Counted from the stretch's first letter, positions 33,765 through 41,529 are shown. The stretch is 64,000 bases of DNA from Bacteroidetes bacterium UBA4414 (GCA_002389765.1 DGQM01000028.1:95587-159586); one strand, 5' to 3'. Numbers and translations are program-made. The notes: generated by a model from the sequence alone, not told the origin.

Positions 33765-34211
33765 TTATAAACGCAACATCTCAATGTGTGGTATTCCGTC
33801 TTCTATATATTCCGTACTATTTATATTAAAACCAAAACGCTCGTAAAATGCCTTCAAATATAATTGTGCTCCTATACGTATAGGCCCTGTTCCGTAAGAC
33901 TCAGTTGCTTTCTCTACAGACAGCTCCATCAGTTCCACCCCCATTCCCTTTGCACGATAGTCTGGGTCTGTTACCACACGGCCTATAGACATCTCTTTGT
34001 AAGACACACCCGCAGGTACCAACCTGCTGTATGCAACCAGTGCACTGTCTGCAAAGCCCATCAGGTGCAGGCACTTCGTGTCTTTATCATCCATATCCAG
34101 AAACACGCAATTCTGCTCTACCACAAATACTTTACTACGTAGCTTCAGTACCTCATATAGTTCGTAATTGCTCAGCTCTACAAAAGCCTTCAGTCGCCAG
34201 TTCAGTTGCAT
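33765..34211 (-). CDS. GNAT acetyltransferase, ElaA-like
   Basis: 148 residues. The opening (LSNYELYEVLKLRSKVFVVEQNCVF) is typical of ElaA, followed by the acetyl-CoA-binding segment SIGRVVTDPDYRAKGMGVELM and a C-terminal GIPHIEMLRL. The acceptor is unknown. It starts 9 bases after the preceding membrane glycosyltransferase gene and is the last gene of the carbamoylation operon. Confidence 0.9.
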   Translation of the reverse strand: MQLNWRLKAFVELSNYELYEVLKLRSKVFVVEQNCVFLDMDDKDTKCLHLMGFADSALVAYSRLVPAGVSYKEMSIGRVVTDPDYRAKGMGVELMELSVEKATESYGTGPIRIGAQLYLKAFYERFGFNINSTEYIEDGIPHIEMLRL

Positions 34212-34220
34212 ATAAATTCG

Positions 34221-35480
34221 TTATGAGGTTGTTTCTCTATTGTGTGATAGCATTATGGCACCACAAAGTATAGCACTTACGCTCAGTGTTACTAAATGGT
34301 AGTATTTGTACAATAGCGGAGAGAACATGTAGAAGAACAGCAGGAATACAAACAGCATTAGTAGTGTAAAGAAGCTATAGTCTATTCGCTGTTTATTGCG
34401 CTGATAATACCAGATGCCAATAATATTGAGCAGCAACATGAGCCCCGCTTGTATGCCACGCATCAAAAATACTTCTTGTTCAACATTGCCCGGCAGCAGG
34501 TTTTTGAAATAGGATGCAAAATATACACCGGGTACAAAAGTGTAAGAAACAGGTGGTTCTCCATATCCATTCCATTCTGCTACAGCACAGTTGTTATGGT
34601 ACAGAATACCTTCTTTCAGTATGCTAGGGTCTTTCAGGTAGAAAGGAATGATGTATAATACCACTACGGACAAGGCTACTGCGCCCCACATCATGATATT
34701 GGTTTTGTGTGGTATGTTTTGCCAATATACAATGGCAAATAAAGGCAGCCAGAATACGAACGTATATCTCGAAAGCAGGCACAGTATCAGCCCGAGTGTA
34801 ATGAGGTAGATGTTCTTTTGCAGCAAGCCTATAGCCAATATCATATAGTAGGCTGCTATCAACGTTTCCAATGATACGGATATATCCATCCCTGCCCATT
34901 TGATGTAGAATACCAGTATGGACATGGGCAGCGATATTGCTAGTAGCTTCACAACTACATTCACATTGTTGCGCCATACATATATACCCCATACACCATT
35001 GGCAATCATCATTGTAAGTATACCAATCCACCTGTTATCGCAATGCAGCAGGTGAGACAGCGCAAGCGGCAGCCAGTTGAGCGGCATATATACCGGGTAA
35101 GGGTGCCAGCTATATTCTTCTATCGGGTAGTAGGGAAACTTGCCGGATGCATAGCGTTCATACAGTGCATTCAGTTGTGTGATTACGTCTGAAAGTTGCC
35201 CGGGATTGTTGTATTCTGCAAACAGCTTATCGAACCATGGTATGGTAGCAGCAATAGCAGCAATACCTATGGTACCACCTATCAGCAACCTGTTGGCAGC
35301 TAATGGTTTTACAACAGGTGCTTCGCCCTTTTTTAATACTGAGAGGTAATAGAAAGGTACAAGCAGGAACAGGATGAATAATACAGCAGGATTGCCATCA
35401 AGCCCCAACCATTCGCGGCCATATACTACCAAGTAGCATTGCAGCAGCAAAAGGATGACAGGTATGACTACTTTCTTCAT
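34221..35480 (-). CDS. GT-C type membrane glycosyltransferase (GT87/DUF2029-like)
   Basis: 419 residues with about ten transmembrane helices beginning with PVILLLLQCYLVVYG. The loop after the second or third helix has YASGKFPYYPIEEYSWHPYPVYMPLNWLP, which resembles the DUF2029/GT87 polyprenol-phosphate-mannose-dependent family. It starts 47 bases after the half-CarB gene and overlaps no other reading frame. In this operon it may glycosylate a lipid-linked substrate that is also carbamoylated; that link is inference. Confidence 0.7.
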   Translation of the reverse strand: MKKVVIPVILLLLQCYLVVYGREWLGLDGNPAVLFILFLLVPFYYLSVLKKGEAPVVKPLAANRLLIGGTIGIAAIAATIPWFDKLFAEYNNPGQLSDVITQLNALYERYASGKFPYYPIEEYSWHPYPVYMPLNWLPLALSHLLHCDNRWIGILTMMIANGVWGIYVWRNNVNVVVKLLAISLPMSILVFYIKWAGMDISVSLETLIAAYYMILAIGLLQKNIYLITLGLILCLLSRYTFVFWLPLFAIVYWQNIPHKTNIMMWGAVALSVVVLYIIPFYLKDPSILKEGILYHNNCAVAEWNGYGEPPVSYTFVPGVYFASYFKNLLPGNVEQEVFLMRGIQAGLMLLLNIIGIWYYQRNKQRIDYSFFTLLMLFVFLLFFYMFSPLLYKYYHLVTLSVSAILCGAIMLSHNRETTS

Positions 35481-35527
35481 GAATGCATTTTAGCAATAAA
35501 TAACTACATAACCGAGGTTATAGTATG

Positions 35528-36721
35528 TTATTTACTCAGGTGCATGCTTCTTTCTTTATAAAGCTGGCGGAACCATGGGTCGCGCAGGTCTTTAATAAAG
35601 CGGATAGCCTCGCCGGTGCTCTTCATTTCAGGGCCCAGCTCCTTGTTTACATTCGGGAATTTGTTGAAGCTGAATATCGGCTCTTTCACTGCAAAGCCTT
35701 CAAGTTTCTTTTCCATCTTGAAGTCTTTCAGTTTCTTTTCGCCCAGCATTACTTTGGTTGCTATGTTCAGGTACGGGATACCGTATGCTTTTGCTATGAA
35801 TGGTGTAGTACGGCTGGCACGCGGGTTAGCTTCTATCACATATACTTTACCGTCTTTGATGGCAAACTGTATGTTGATGAGGCCGCGAACGTTCAGCTTC
35901 AGCGCTATACGCTTAGCTATGTCGGCCATTTCGTCTACTATCAGCTGGCCCAGATTGAAGCATGGCAGCAGGGCGTGACTATCGCCACTGTGGATACCTG
36001 CAGGCTCTATGTGCTCCATAATGCCCATAATGTGTACTTCTTCACCATCGCAGATAGCATCTACCTCCGCTTCCTGACAACGATCCAGGAAGTGGTCAAT
36101 CAATATTTTATTGCCCGGAAGGTGCTTCAGCAGGCTCAGTACGCTTTTTTCCAGTTCGTCATCATTGATAACGATGCGCATCCTTTGACCGCCCAATACA
36201 TAAGACGGACGCACCAGTACCGGATAGCCTACTTCGTTGGCTACTTCTATAGCCTCATCTGTAGTATATGCCGTACCGTAGCGTGGGTAAGGGATGTTGA
36301 GTTCTTTCAACAGGTCGCTGAAGCGGCCGCGGTCTTCGGCAATATCCATGTCATCGAAAGATGTACCGATAATGCGAATACCTTTTTCATGCAGGCGCTT
36401 TGCCAGTTTCAACGCTGTTTGTCCGCCCAACTGTACGATTACACCATAAGGTTGCTCATGCTCGATGATTTCCCAAAGGTGCTCCCAATAAACGGGTTCG
36501 AAGTACAGTTTGTCTGCAATATCAAAGTCTGTAGATACTGTTTCAGGATTGCAGTTTACCATAATGGCTTCAAAACCACTTTCCTTAACAGCCAACAGGC
36601 CGTGTGTACAGCAATAATCAAATTCGATACCTTGGCCGATACGATTCGGGCCAGACCCCAATACAATTACTTTTTTCTTTTCTCCGGGGATTGATTCGTT
36701 GAAAACGATAGAAGAACTCAT
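35528..36721 (-). CDS. carB: Free-standing C-terminal (carbamoyl-phosphate) half of carbamoyl-phosphate synthase large subunit
   Basis: 397 residues from the ATG at 36721. The product begins at the domain joint of CarB (KKVIVLGSGPNRIGQGIEFD) and runs through the second ATP-grasp domain. Catalytic and metal residues are present: RPSYVLGGQRM, DAICDGEEVHIMGIMEHIE, NIQFAIKDGK and VIEANPRASRT. It ends at ELGPEMKSTGEAI...MHLSK, without the allosteric MGS-like domain. The amino-terminal half (carboxyphosphate domain) is not adjacent. CarB is normally one chain of more than 900 residues, although split forms exist in some archaea and Aquifex. It lies 17 bases after the SxtJ-like gene in the carbamoyltransferase operon. 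Confidence 0.88.
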   Translation of the reverse strand: MSSSIVFNESIPGEKKKVIVLGSGPNRIGQGIEFDYCCTHGLLAVKESGFEAIMVNCNPETVSTDFDIADKLYFEPVYWEHLWEIIEHEQPYGVIVQLGGQTALKLAKRLHEKGIRIIGTSFDDMDIAEDRGRFSDLLKELNIPYPRYGTAYTTDEAIEVANEVGYPVLVRPSYVLGGQRMRIVINDDELEKSVLSLLKHLPGNKILIDHFLDRCQEAEVDAICDGEEVHIMGIMEHIEPAGIHSGDSHALLPCFNLGQLIVDEMADIAKRIALKLNVRGLINIQFAIKDGKVYVIEANPRASRTTPFIAKAYGIPYLNIATKVMLGEKKLKDFKMEKKLEGFAVKEPIFSFNKFPNVNKELGPEMKSTGEAIRFIKDLRDPWFRQLYKERSMHLSK

Positions 36722-36727
36722 GAGCTG

Positions 36728-36735
36728 CAAAGTTA
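36728..36735 (-). promoter_or_regulatory. -7 box (TAACTTTG) 6 bases before the half-CarB start
   Basis: Minus-strand match to TAnnTTTG in the gap after the SxtJ-like gene. It could give the half-CarB gene an internal, near-leaderless transcript. Confidence 0.4.
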
Positions 36736-36738
36736 ATG

Positions 36739-37101
36739 CTACCAGGGATTATTTAAGTCGTTTTTTATAAAAAGATGCTGCCTGTCTTTAAAATTACTTG
36801 CTGTAGGCTTTTTCAGACCTATACCAGTCTTACCAAACAACCTCATTATCGTGGCTACAGGCATCAGGACAAGCCAATATATTATAGTTAATAGTATTGT
36901 ATTGTTGATTTTTCCTACAAAACCCGTCAGTCTGCCGAACCATTTATGAACAAAAGCAGCAAAGCTACCCGAAGCCAGCCCGAGTATACCGATGGCAAAA
37001 GCTATATATAATATCTCTATACGGCGGAACAGGAAATAGAGCAGCAGCCCCATCAGCACAATGGCGAGTAGCGACTCTTTTATTTTTACTGTTTCCTTCA
37101 T
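36739..37101 (-). CDS. SxtJ-like membrane protein
   Basis: 120 residues with three or four hydrophobic segments (LLAIVLMGLLLYFLF, ILYIAFAIGILGLASGSFAAFV, NNTILLTIIYWLVLMPVATIMRLFG). This pattern, with KWFGRLTGFVGKINN and GKTGIGLKKP, is the SxtJ type first named in saxitoxin clusters, where it accompanies the carbamoyltransferase SxtI. Its function is unknown. One base separates it from the DUF5989 gene upstream. Confidence 0.85.
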   Translation of the reverse strand: MKETVKIKESLLAIVLMGLLLYFLFRRIEILYIAFAIGILGLASGSFAAFVHKWFGRLTGFVGKINNTILLTIIYWLVLMPVATIMRLFGKTGIGLKKPTASNFKDRQHLFIKNDLNNPW

Positions 37102-37102
37102 T

Positions 37103-37249
37103 TTAGAACAATGTATATATAAATGGTGCCAATCCGGTATTAGCGGCTATTATCAGCACAGCTATCAGCAGCAAAGCAAGTATGATGGGTGTAAGCCACC
37201 ATTTCTTCCGATCTTTTAAAAACTGCCATAGGTCTTTCAAAAATTCCAT
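37103..37249 (-). CDS. DUF5989 small membrane protein
   Basis: 48 residues from the ATG at 37249 (MEFLKDLWQFLKDRKKWWL). An amphipathic, aromatic N-terminal helix is followed by one transmembrane helix (LTPIILALLLIAVLIIAA) and the conserved tail GLAPFIYTLF, which is the DUF5989 signature. Proteins of this family occur next to NodU/CmcH carbamoyltransferases and SxtJ, as here. An upstream in-frame start at 37303 overlaps the carbamoyltransferase and is rejected. Confidence 0.85.
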   Translation of the reverse strand: MEFLKDLWQFLKDRKKWWLTPIILALLLIAVLIIAANTGLAPFIYTLF

Positions 37250-37274
37250 TGCTGCCAAATTACTGCTTCTGTTA

Positions 37275-39125
37275 TTAATCTTTGGCAAACTGCCGTTTAT
37301 CAATCATCACGCTTACCTGTTCTTCTTTATATAACAAGAAGTTGCCCATCACCAGTACATCCATATCTGTTGACATGAAACAAGTGAATGCATCTTCAGG
37401 TGTACACACAATAGGTTCGCCACGCACATTGAATGATGTATTGATAAGCACACCATAATCTGCGATGCGTTTAACGTCGGTAAGTAACTGATGCATCAAC
37501 GGATTATCATTTGCCAATACTGTTTGTATACGTGCGCTGTAGTCTATATGCGTGATGGCAGGCAATGTGCTGCGTTGAATATAGAGTTTATCCATCAATG
37601 GCAGGTTGTGATAACCATCGGGCAATGCTTTGCGATATGCTTCGTTGATAGGATGCACAAACAACATATACGGCGATGGTTGCTTTGCGTTGAATAACCT
37701 CTCTGCTTCTTCCTGCAACATGATGGGTGCAAACGGACGGAAACCTTCGCGCTGTTTTATCTTGATGTTGAGGCGCTTCTGCATATCTGCATTGCGGGCA
37801 TCTGCCAGTATGCTGCGGTGCCCTAATGCACGTGGTCCAAATTCCATCCTGCCCTGAAACCAACCTACTACTTTACCATCAGCTATGTCTTTTGCTACAG
37901 TAGCAGTAAGTGATGCACTGTCTTCTATATGGGTAGCAACCGCTCCGTATTTATTGATGATGCGGATGATGTCTTTATCGCTATACGTAGGGCCGAGGTA
38001 TGCACCATGCATAGCATCTATACCTGCATGGGTACGTGGCTGCTCCTGATGAGTATGATAGGCTGCAAGCGCCGCACCTATAGCACCACCGGCATCGCCC
38101 GCGGCGGGTTGTATATATATGTGCTCGAAAATACCTGCAGCCTGCAGTTTGCCATTGGCTACACAATTGAGCGCTACACCACCTGCCATGCATAGTGTGT
38201 GGCTACCCGTTAGTTGTTTGGCAGTGTGTGCCAGCTTTAGTACGATGTCTTCTGTTACTTGCTGTATGGCCAGTGCAAGATTGCAATGGTGTTGCGCAAG
38301 CGGTTCGTCTTCGCCCCTGCGGTGGAAGCCGAATAGTTGTTGCCAACCCGCATCACTAACCATGCGCATACCTGTTGCATAGCTGAAGTATTGCTGATGC
38401 AGGAAGATAGAGCCATCATCGTATACCGTACAGAGCTTATCGAGGATTATCTTTTTATAGTCTTCTACCTGTGCATCCTGCGGATTGCCATAAGGTGCAA
38501 GCCCCATCAGTTTATATTCACCTGAGTTGACTTTGAAACCGAGGAAGTAGGTGAATGCAGAATAGAGCAAACCCACCGAGTGCGGAAAGTGTAATTCCTT
38601 CAGCACTTCTATTTTGTTGCCACTGCCCTTGCCGATAGAGGTAGTACACCATTCGCCAACACCGTCTATGGTAAGTATAGCAGTATCCTGATACGGAGAC
38701 GGATAGAATGCACTTGCTGCATGGCTGAGGTGATGCTCTGGGAACAACAACCGTTGCTTGCCATTGCAAGTTTCGTCTGCTTCCTTCAACCCTTTGCGCA
38801 GATTGTCTTTCAGGAATAGTTTTTCCTTTATCCATACCGGCATAGAACGCATGAAGGATAGCCAACCCTTTGGCGAATAAGCGTAGTAGGTTTCCAACAG
38901 GCGTTCAAACTTCAGAAAAGGCTTGTCGTAGAAGGCTACATAGTCTACATCGTTGATGCTGATGCCCGCCTCTTGCAGGCAATAACGTATGGCATGTAGG
39001 GGAAAACCTGCATCGTGCTTGATGCGTGTAAACCTTTCTTCCTGCGCAGCCGCAATGATGCTGCCGTCAACTATCAGTGCTGCGGCTGCATCGTGGTAAT
39101 AACAGGAAATGCCTAGTATCGTCAT
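37275..39125 (-). CDS. Carbamoyltransferase of the NodU/CmcH/TobZ family
   Basis: 616 residues from ATG at 39125 (MTILGISCYYHDAAAAL). The N-terminal Kae1-like domain has AAAQEERFTRIKHDAGFPLH, the Fe-binding histidines in LLFPEHHLSHAASAF, and TIDGVGEWCTTSIG and MAGGVALNCVANG. The C-terminal YrdC-like domain has EFGPRALGHRSILADAR and INTSFNVRGEPIVCTPEDAF. These enzymes move the carbamoyl group from carbamoyl phosphate through a carbamoyl-adenylate to a hydroxyl of a sugar or natural product. First gene of the operon. The acceptor is unknown; the genes downstream suggest an envelope sugar. Confidence 0.95.
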   Translation of the reverse strand: MTILGISCYYHDAAAALIVDGSIIAAAQEERFTRIKHDAGFPLHAIRYCLQEAGISINDVDYVAFYDKPFLKFERLLETYYAYSPKGWLSFMRSMPVWIKEKLFLKDNLRKGLKEADETCNGKQRLLFPEHHLSHAASAFYPSPYQDTAILTIDGVGEWCTTSIGKGSGNKIEVLKELHFPHSVGLLYSAFTYFLGFKVNSGEYKLMGLAPYGNPQDAQVEDYKKIILDKLCTVYDDGSIFLHQQYFSYATGMRMVSDAGWQQLFGFHRRGEDEPLAQHHCNLALAIQQVTEDIVLKLAHTAKQLTGSHTLCMAGGVALNCVANGKLQAAGIFEHIYIQPAAGDAGGAIGAALAAYHTHQEQPRTHAGIDAMHGAYLGPTYSDKDIIRIINKYGAVATHIEDSASLTATVAKDIADGKVVGWFQGRMEFGPRALGHRSILADARNADMQKRLNIKIKQREGFRPFAPIMLQEEAERLFNAKQPSPYMLFVHPINEAYRKALPDGYHNLPLMDKLYIQRSTLPAITHIDYSARIQTVLANDNPLMHQLLTDVKRIADYGVLINTSFNVRGEPIVCTPEDAFTCFMSTDMDVLVMGNFLLYKEEQVSVMIDKRQFAKD

Positions 39126-39191
39126 TGTGCGGGCATAAAAGTAGAAATACAAGTGCAATTGGCAGCATTAATTTGTTGCAGTTTGTTGCAA

Positions 39192-39770
39192 TTATTCCCG
39201 CAATATTTCTTTTTGCCTTCCTATTGGTTTTGACAATAGCTTGCGCAGGCCTGCATGGGTGATGTGTTGACTTGGTGTATTATCAATTGTATTTGTTTCC
39301 GTTTCCTGTTTTTCGGGTTTGTTGGCAGATGGCTGCACGGTATGCACAACCGTCATTTGTTTGGGTGTGGGGTAGTCTCCCGCAAGGCGGCTGTCGAGGT
39401 CTATAGCTTTCAGCATTTGGTTAACAGTGGGCTTTACCATCTGTGTACAGGTTTTGCAGTCTTTGCCTTTGTATTGCTGCTCTATATAAATATTGCCCTC
39501 GGCTATACGCGCCAGTATTTCTCGCTTGCGATGTACGCTCAGCATCTCTGCGGTGATGCGTTGCTTCACTTCCATTTCGGCCTCGCAGCGCAGGCGTGCT
39601 TCTGCCTCTTGTATGGCAGTGGCTATTTCGGGATTGTTCAGCAGGCGGTTGGCGGCGCTTTCCATAGCGCGGTAGTTATTGCTCTTGCAGTTGTATGCCA
39701 GTTTGTAGGCATGGGCGGGGTCGCCCCATTTCAGATACTCGGTTACGAACCGGTATTGTTTCAGGTTCAT
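39192..39770 (-). CDS. Orphan phage terminase small subunit-like protein
   Basis: 192 residues from ATG at 39770 (MNLKQYRFVTEYLKWGDP). The N-terminal part, with AHAYKLAYNCKSNNYRAMES and AANRLLNNPEIATAIQEAEA, has the helix-turn-helix repeat seen in terminase small subunits, followed by a helical part and a Q/T/N-rich tail. Terminase small subunits recognise phage DNA for packaging. No large terminase, portal or capsid gene is present, so this is a solitary remnant or a domesticated DNA-binding protein. A longer start at 39815 is possible but lacks family support. Confidence 0.7.
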   Translation of the reverse strand: MNLKQYRFVTEYLKWGDPAHAYKLAYNCKSNNYRAMESAANRLLNNPEIATAIQEAEARLRCEAEMEVKQRITAEMLSVHRKREILARIAEGNIYIEQQYKGKDCKTCTQMVKPTVNQMLKAIDLDSRLAGDYPTPKQMTVVHTVQPSANKPEKQETETNTIDNTPSQHITHAGLRKLLSKPIGRQKEILRE

Positions 39771-39826
39771 TGGGTGATAGGTTTTATTATTGCAAAAATA
39801 CAATAATAATTTCAATTATTACTCAC

Positions 39827-39851
39827 GTCATTATGTGGCACGAAGCAATCT
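39827..39851 (+). repeat. Bounding unit u1 (diverged GTCATTGCGAGGAACGAAGC family)
   Basis: GTCATTATGTGGCACGAAGC, a diverged copy left of repeat copy A. The intact unit has self-complementary ATTGC/GCAAT ends enclosing GAGGAACGAA. Confidence 0.6.
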
Positions 39852-39861
39852 TATTATAACA

Positions 39862-40074
39862 CAATTTCTCTTCGCGAGTACTTACTTTCTTTTGCTTGCT
39901 CAAAAGAAAGTAACAAACCTGCCTGCCGGCAGGCAGGGAAAAGGGCACCCTAAAACCGGATGCTCCGCATGTTTTAGGGTTAGCTATACGCTGTTATTGT
40001 GGGGAATATGCATTGGGCGTGGTCAGTGCTACGCACATGACGGTGCTATTGGGCTTTAGTGCATTGTTTTTTTG
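39862..40074 (+). repeat. Structured repeat element, copy A
   Basis: About 190 bp shared with copy B (40825-41012) plus a 20-bp palindromic insertion. It carries three consecutive hairpins: ACTTTCTTTTG/CAAAAGAAAGT, CCCTAAAAC/GTTTTAGGG with inner ATGC/GCAT, and GTCAGTGC/GCACATGAC. The two copies differ at scattered single bases only, several of which are in loops. Confidence 0.85.
39918..39937. repeat. 20-bp perfect palindrome inserted in repeat copy A
   Basis: CCTGCCTGCCGGCAGGCAGG. Copy B has TAACAAA-GAAAAGGGC uninterrupted, so it shows the empty site. The insertion is precise with no visible target duplication. Confidence 0.8.
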
Positions 40075-40075
40075 T

Positions 40076-40132
40076 GTCATTGCGAGGAACGAAGCAGCTT
40101 TTCTCATTTAGCGAAGCGGAATAATCTTACGA
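40076..40132 (+). repeat. Bounding unit u2, extended form
   Basis: GTCATTGCGAGGAACGAAGC followed by AGCTTTTCTC, AGCGAAGCGGAATAATCT. Same extended form as u3 at 40763. Confidence 0.75.
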
Positions 40133-40267
40133 AATGAGTATTGCGTTGCTCTGTGCGAGCCAACCACCCCGATTGTCAACGATATGCTTCGCACATCTCC
40201 GCCAATCGCCCCTCCTAAGAACAGGAGGGGAATTTTGGTTTAATCAGTTTTTGCGTCGAGCTGTTGG

Positions 40268-40705
40268 CTAATTTCTTGTGTAGCTGAAGAATTGGAAGCT
40301 GGCTCCTTCTTCGTAAGGAGTTCCGAACAGAACCTTGCCCTTGTCGGATATGGTGTAGGGTACGTAAACATTGGTGCTGCCTCCGTTTATCATATCAAGT
40401 CGTATTTCTATACAGTCTGTGTCTTCGTTGGTATCATCGTCTGTTACTACTACATCTTGGCAAATACAAACCGCGATAAAATCATATTCAGGATGCAGTT
40501 CTGTAAATGTTTCTTCCAGTTCTTGTAGTATATCTTCATTTGTCATATCCTCATCACCTTCTTCATCGGGCATTACATCTACAAATGTTTCATCTTCCCG
40601 AATAACTCCTATAGCAAAAGGGAAGAATTCGCCATATTCTTCTGTTAACTTGGCTGCAATTGTTTTACAGTCTTTTATCAGTTTGTTTTTGATGTATTCG
40701 CTCAT
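40268..40705 (-). CDS. Acidic protein of unknown function between two repeat copies
   Basis: 145 residues, strongly acidic, with no signal peptide. There is a conserved-looking YDFIAVCICQDVVVTDDDTN strand pair and a C-terminal NVYVPYTISDKGKVLFG. I do not recognise the family with certainty; its size and acidity would suit an immunity-type protein, but there is no toxin gene beside it. It lies between two direct copies of a structured repeat, so it could be lost or moved by recombination between them. Confidence 0.6.
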   Translation of the reverse strand: MSEYIKNKLIKDCKTIAAKLTEEYGEFFPFAIGVIREDETFVDVMPDEEGDEDMTNEDILQELEETFTELHPEYDFIAVCICQDVVVTDDDTNEDTDCIEIRLDMINGGSTNVYVPYTISDKGKVLFGTPYEEGASFQFFSYTRN

Positions 40706-40762
40706 GCTATCGATTGATGGTTAAAGGTAAGGATAATGTGTTGCGTAGCGCTATTTACTCGC

Positions 40763-40814
40763 GTCATTGCGAGGAACGAAGCAACTTTTCTCATGAAGCG
40801 AAGCGGAATAATCT
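40763..40814 (+). repeat. Bounding unit u3, extended form
   Basis: GTCATTGCGAGGAACGAAGC followed by AACTTTTCTC, AGCGAAGCGGAATAATCT, close to u2. Confidence 0.75.
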
Positions 40815-40824
40815 AGTCATAATG

Positions 40825-41012
40825 CAATTTCTCTTCGCGAGGTTTACTTTCTTTTGCTTGCCCAAAAGAAAGTAACAAAGAAAAGGGCACCCTAAAACCA
40901 ATGCTCCGCATGTTTTAGGGATAGCTCTACGCTGTTATTGTGGGGAATACGCATTGAGCGTGGTCAGTGCTGCGCACATGACGGTGCTATTGAGCTTTAG
41001 TACATTTTTTTT
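40825..41012 (+). repeat. Structured repeat element, copy B
   Basis: Direct repeat of copy A without the palindromic insertion. Same three hairpins. Bounded by u3 on the left and u4 on the right. Confidence 0.85.
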
Positions 41013-41037
41013 GTCATTGCGAGGAACGAAGCAATCT
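41013..41037 (+). repeat. Bounding unit u4
   Basis: GTCATTGCGAGGAACGAAGC then AATCT; short form, ending 41 bases before the next gene. Confidence 0.75.
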
Positions 41038-41078
41038 CACGAAATGATGAAATATGTATATTGTATTAAATACACGCT

Positions 41079-41486
41079 ATGAAAAAAATACTATCACTAC
41101 TCATCATCTTAATATCCCAATATGTCTATTCGCAAGAATGGAAAAAAATTGCATTACTAAAGAGTGGTGACACAGTTTTCGTAACAGACAGAATTAAAAT
41201 AAATACGGGTATTACGTTGCAAAATGTACAACCAAGCTTGTATGACGTAAATGGCACACCATTCAATGCTCAAAGGATAGAAAGGAATAAGAGATACACA
41301 ACAATACATATGCCCGGCAATACTTATAAAATCACAAGACTGTCAAGAGTTAAAGTATCAGGTAAGTATGTGCCAATTGCTGTATTAGTAATTGGGGACT
41401 ATTCTATGTCCCCAGCTGATAACACACCATTTACAATATATCTGGATAATGCAATTGAATCAAAAGAAATAACAATTATCAAATAA
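41079..41486 (+). CDS. Small secreted protein, unknown
   Basis: 135 residues with a signal peptide (MKKILSLLIILISQYVYSQ). The mature part looks all-beta (ALLKSGDTVFVTDRIKINTG, PFTIYLDNAIESKEITII). I recognise no family. It follows directly after bounding unit u4, so its promoter must lie in or next to the repeat. Confidence 0.55.
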   Translation: MKKILSLLIILISQYVYSQEWKKIALLKSGDTVFVTDRIKINTGITLQNVQPSLYDVNGTPFNAQRIERNKRYTTIHMPGNTYKITRLSRVKVSGKYVPIAVLVIGDYSMSPADNTPFTIYLDNAIESKEITIIK

Positions 41487-41529
41487 TGTTTTAATCAGTT
41501 GTCTATTCTAAATACCTAATTAAAGAAAT

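Larger units (their letters stand above)
39771..40267. other. 497-base gene-free stretch filled with repeats
   Basis: No gene is visible. It holds repeat copy A (39862-40074) with bounding units at 39827 and 40076, the inserted 20-bp palindrome at 39918, and a CCCCTCCT/AGGAGGGG hairpin at 40209-40230 near the end of the unknown gene. Confidence 0.7.
40706..41078. other. 373-base gene-free stretch filled with repeats
   Basis: It contains bounding unit u3, repeat copy B and bounding unit u4, then about 40 AT-rich bases before the next start codon. No gene is visible. Confidence 0.7.

Noticed and set aside
35525..36694. 389-codon open frame on the plus strand
   Set aside because: Antisense shadow of the half-CarB gene; cysteine- and tyrosine-rich translation with no family.
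35528..37101. Frameshifted full-length carB
   Set aside because: The DNA upstream of the half encodes the intact SxtJ-like and DUF5989 proteins, so no N-terminal half is hidden there.
40201..40235. Terminator of the acidic unknown gene
   Set aside because: The CCCCTCCT/AGGAGGGG hairpin has no T-run on the minus strand; it is kept only as part of the repeat-rich stretch.
39827..41037. CRISPR array
   Set aside because: The four short repeats are not evenly spaced, carry no spacer pattern and have no cas gene nearby.
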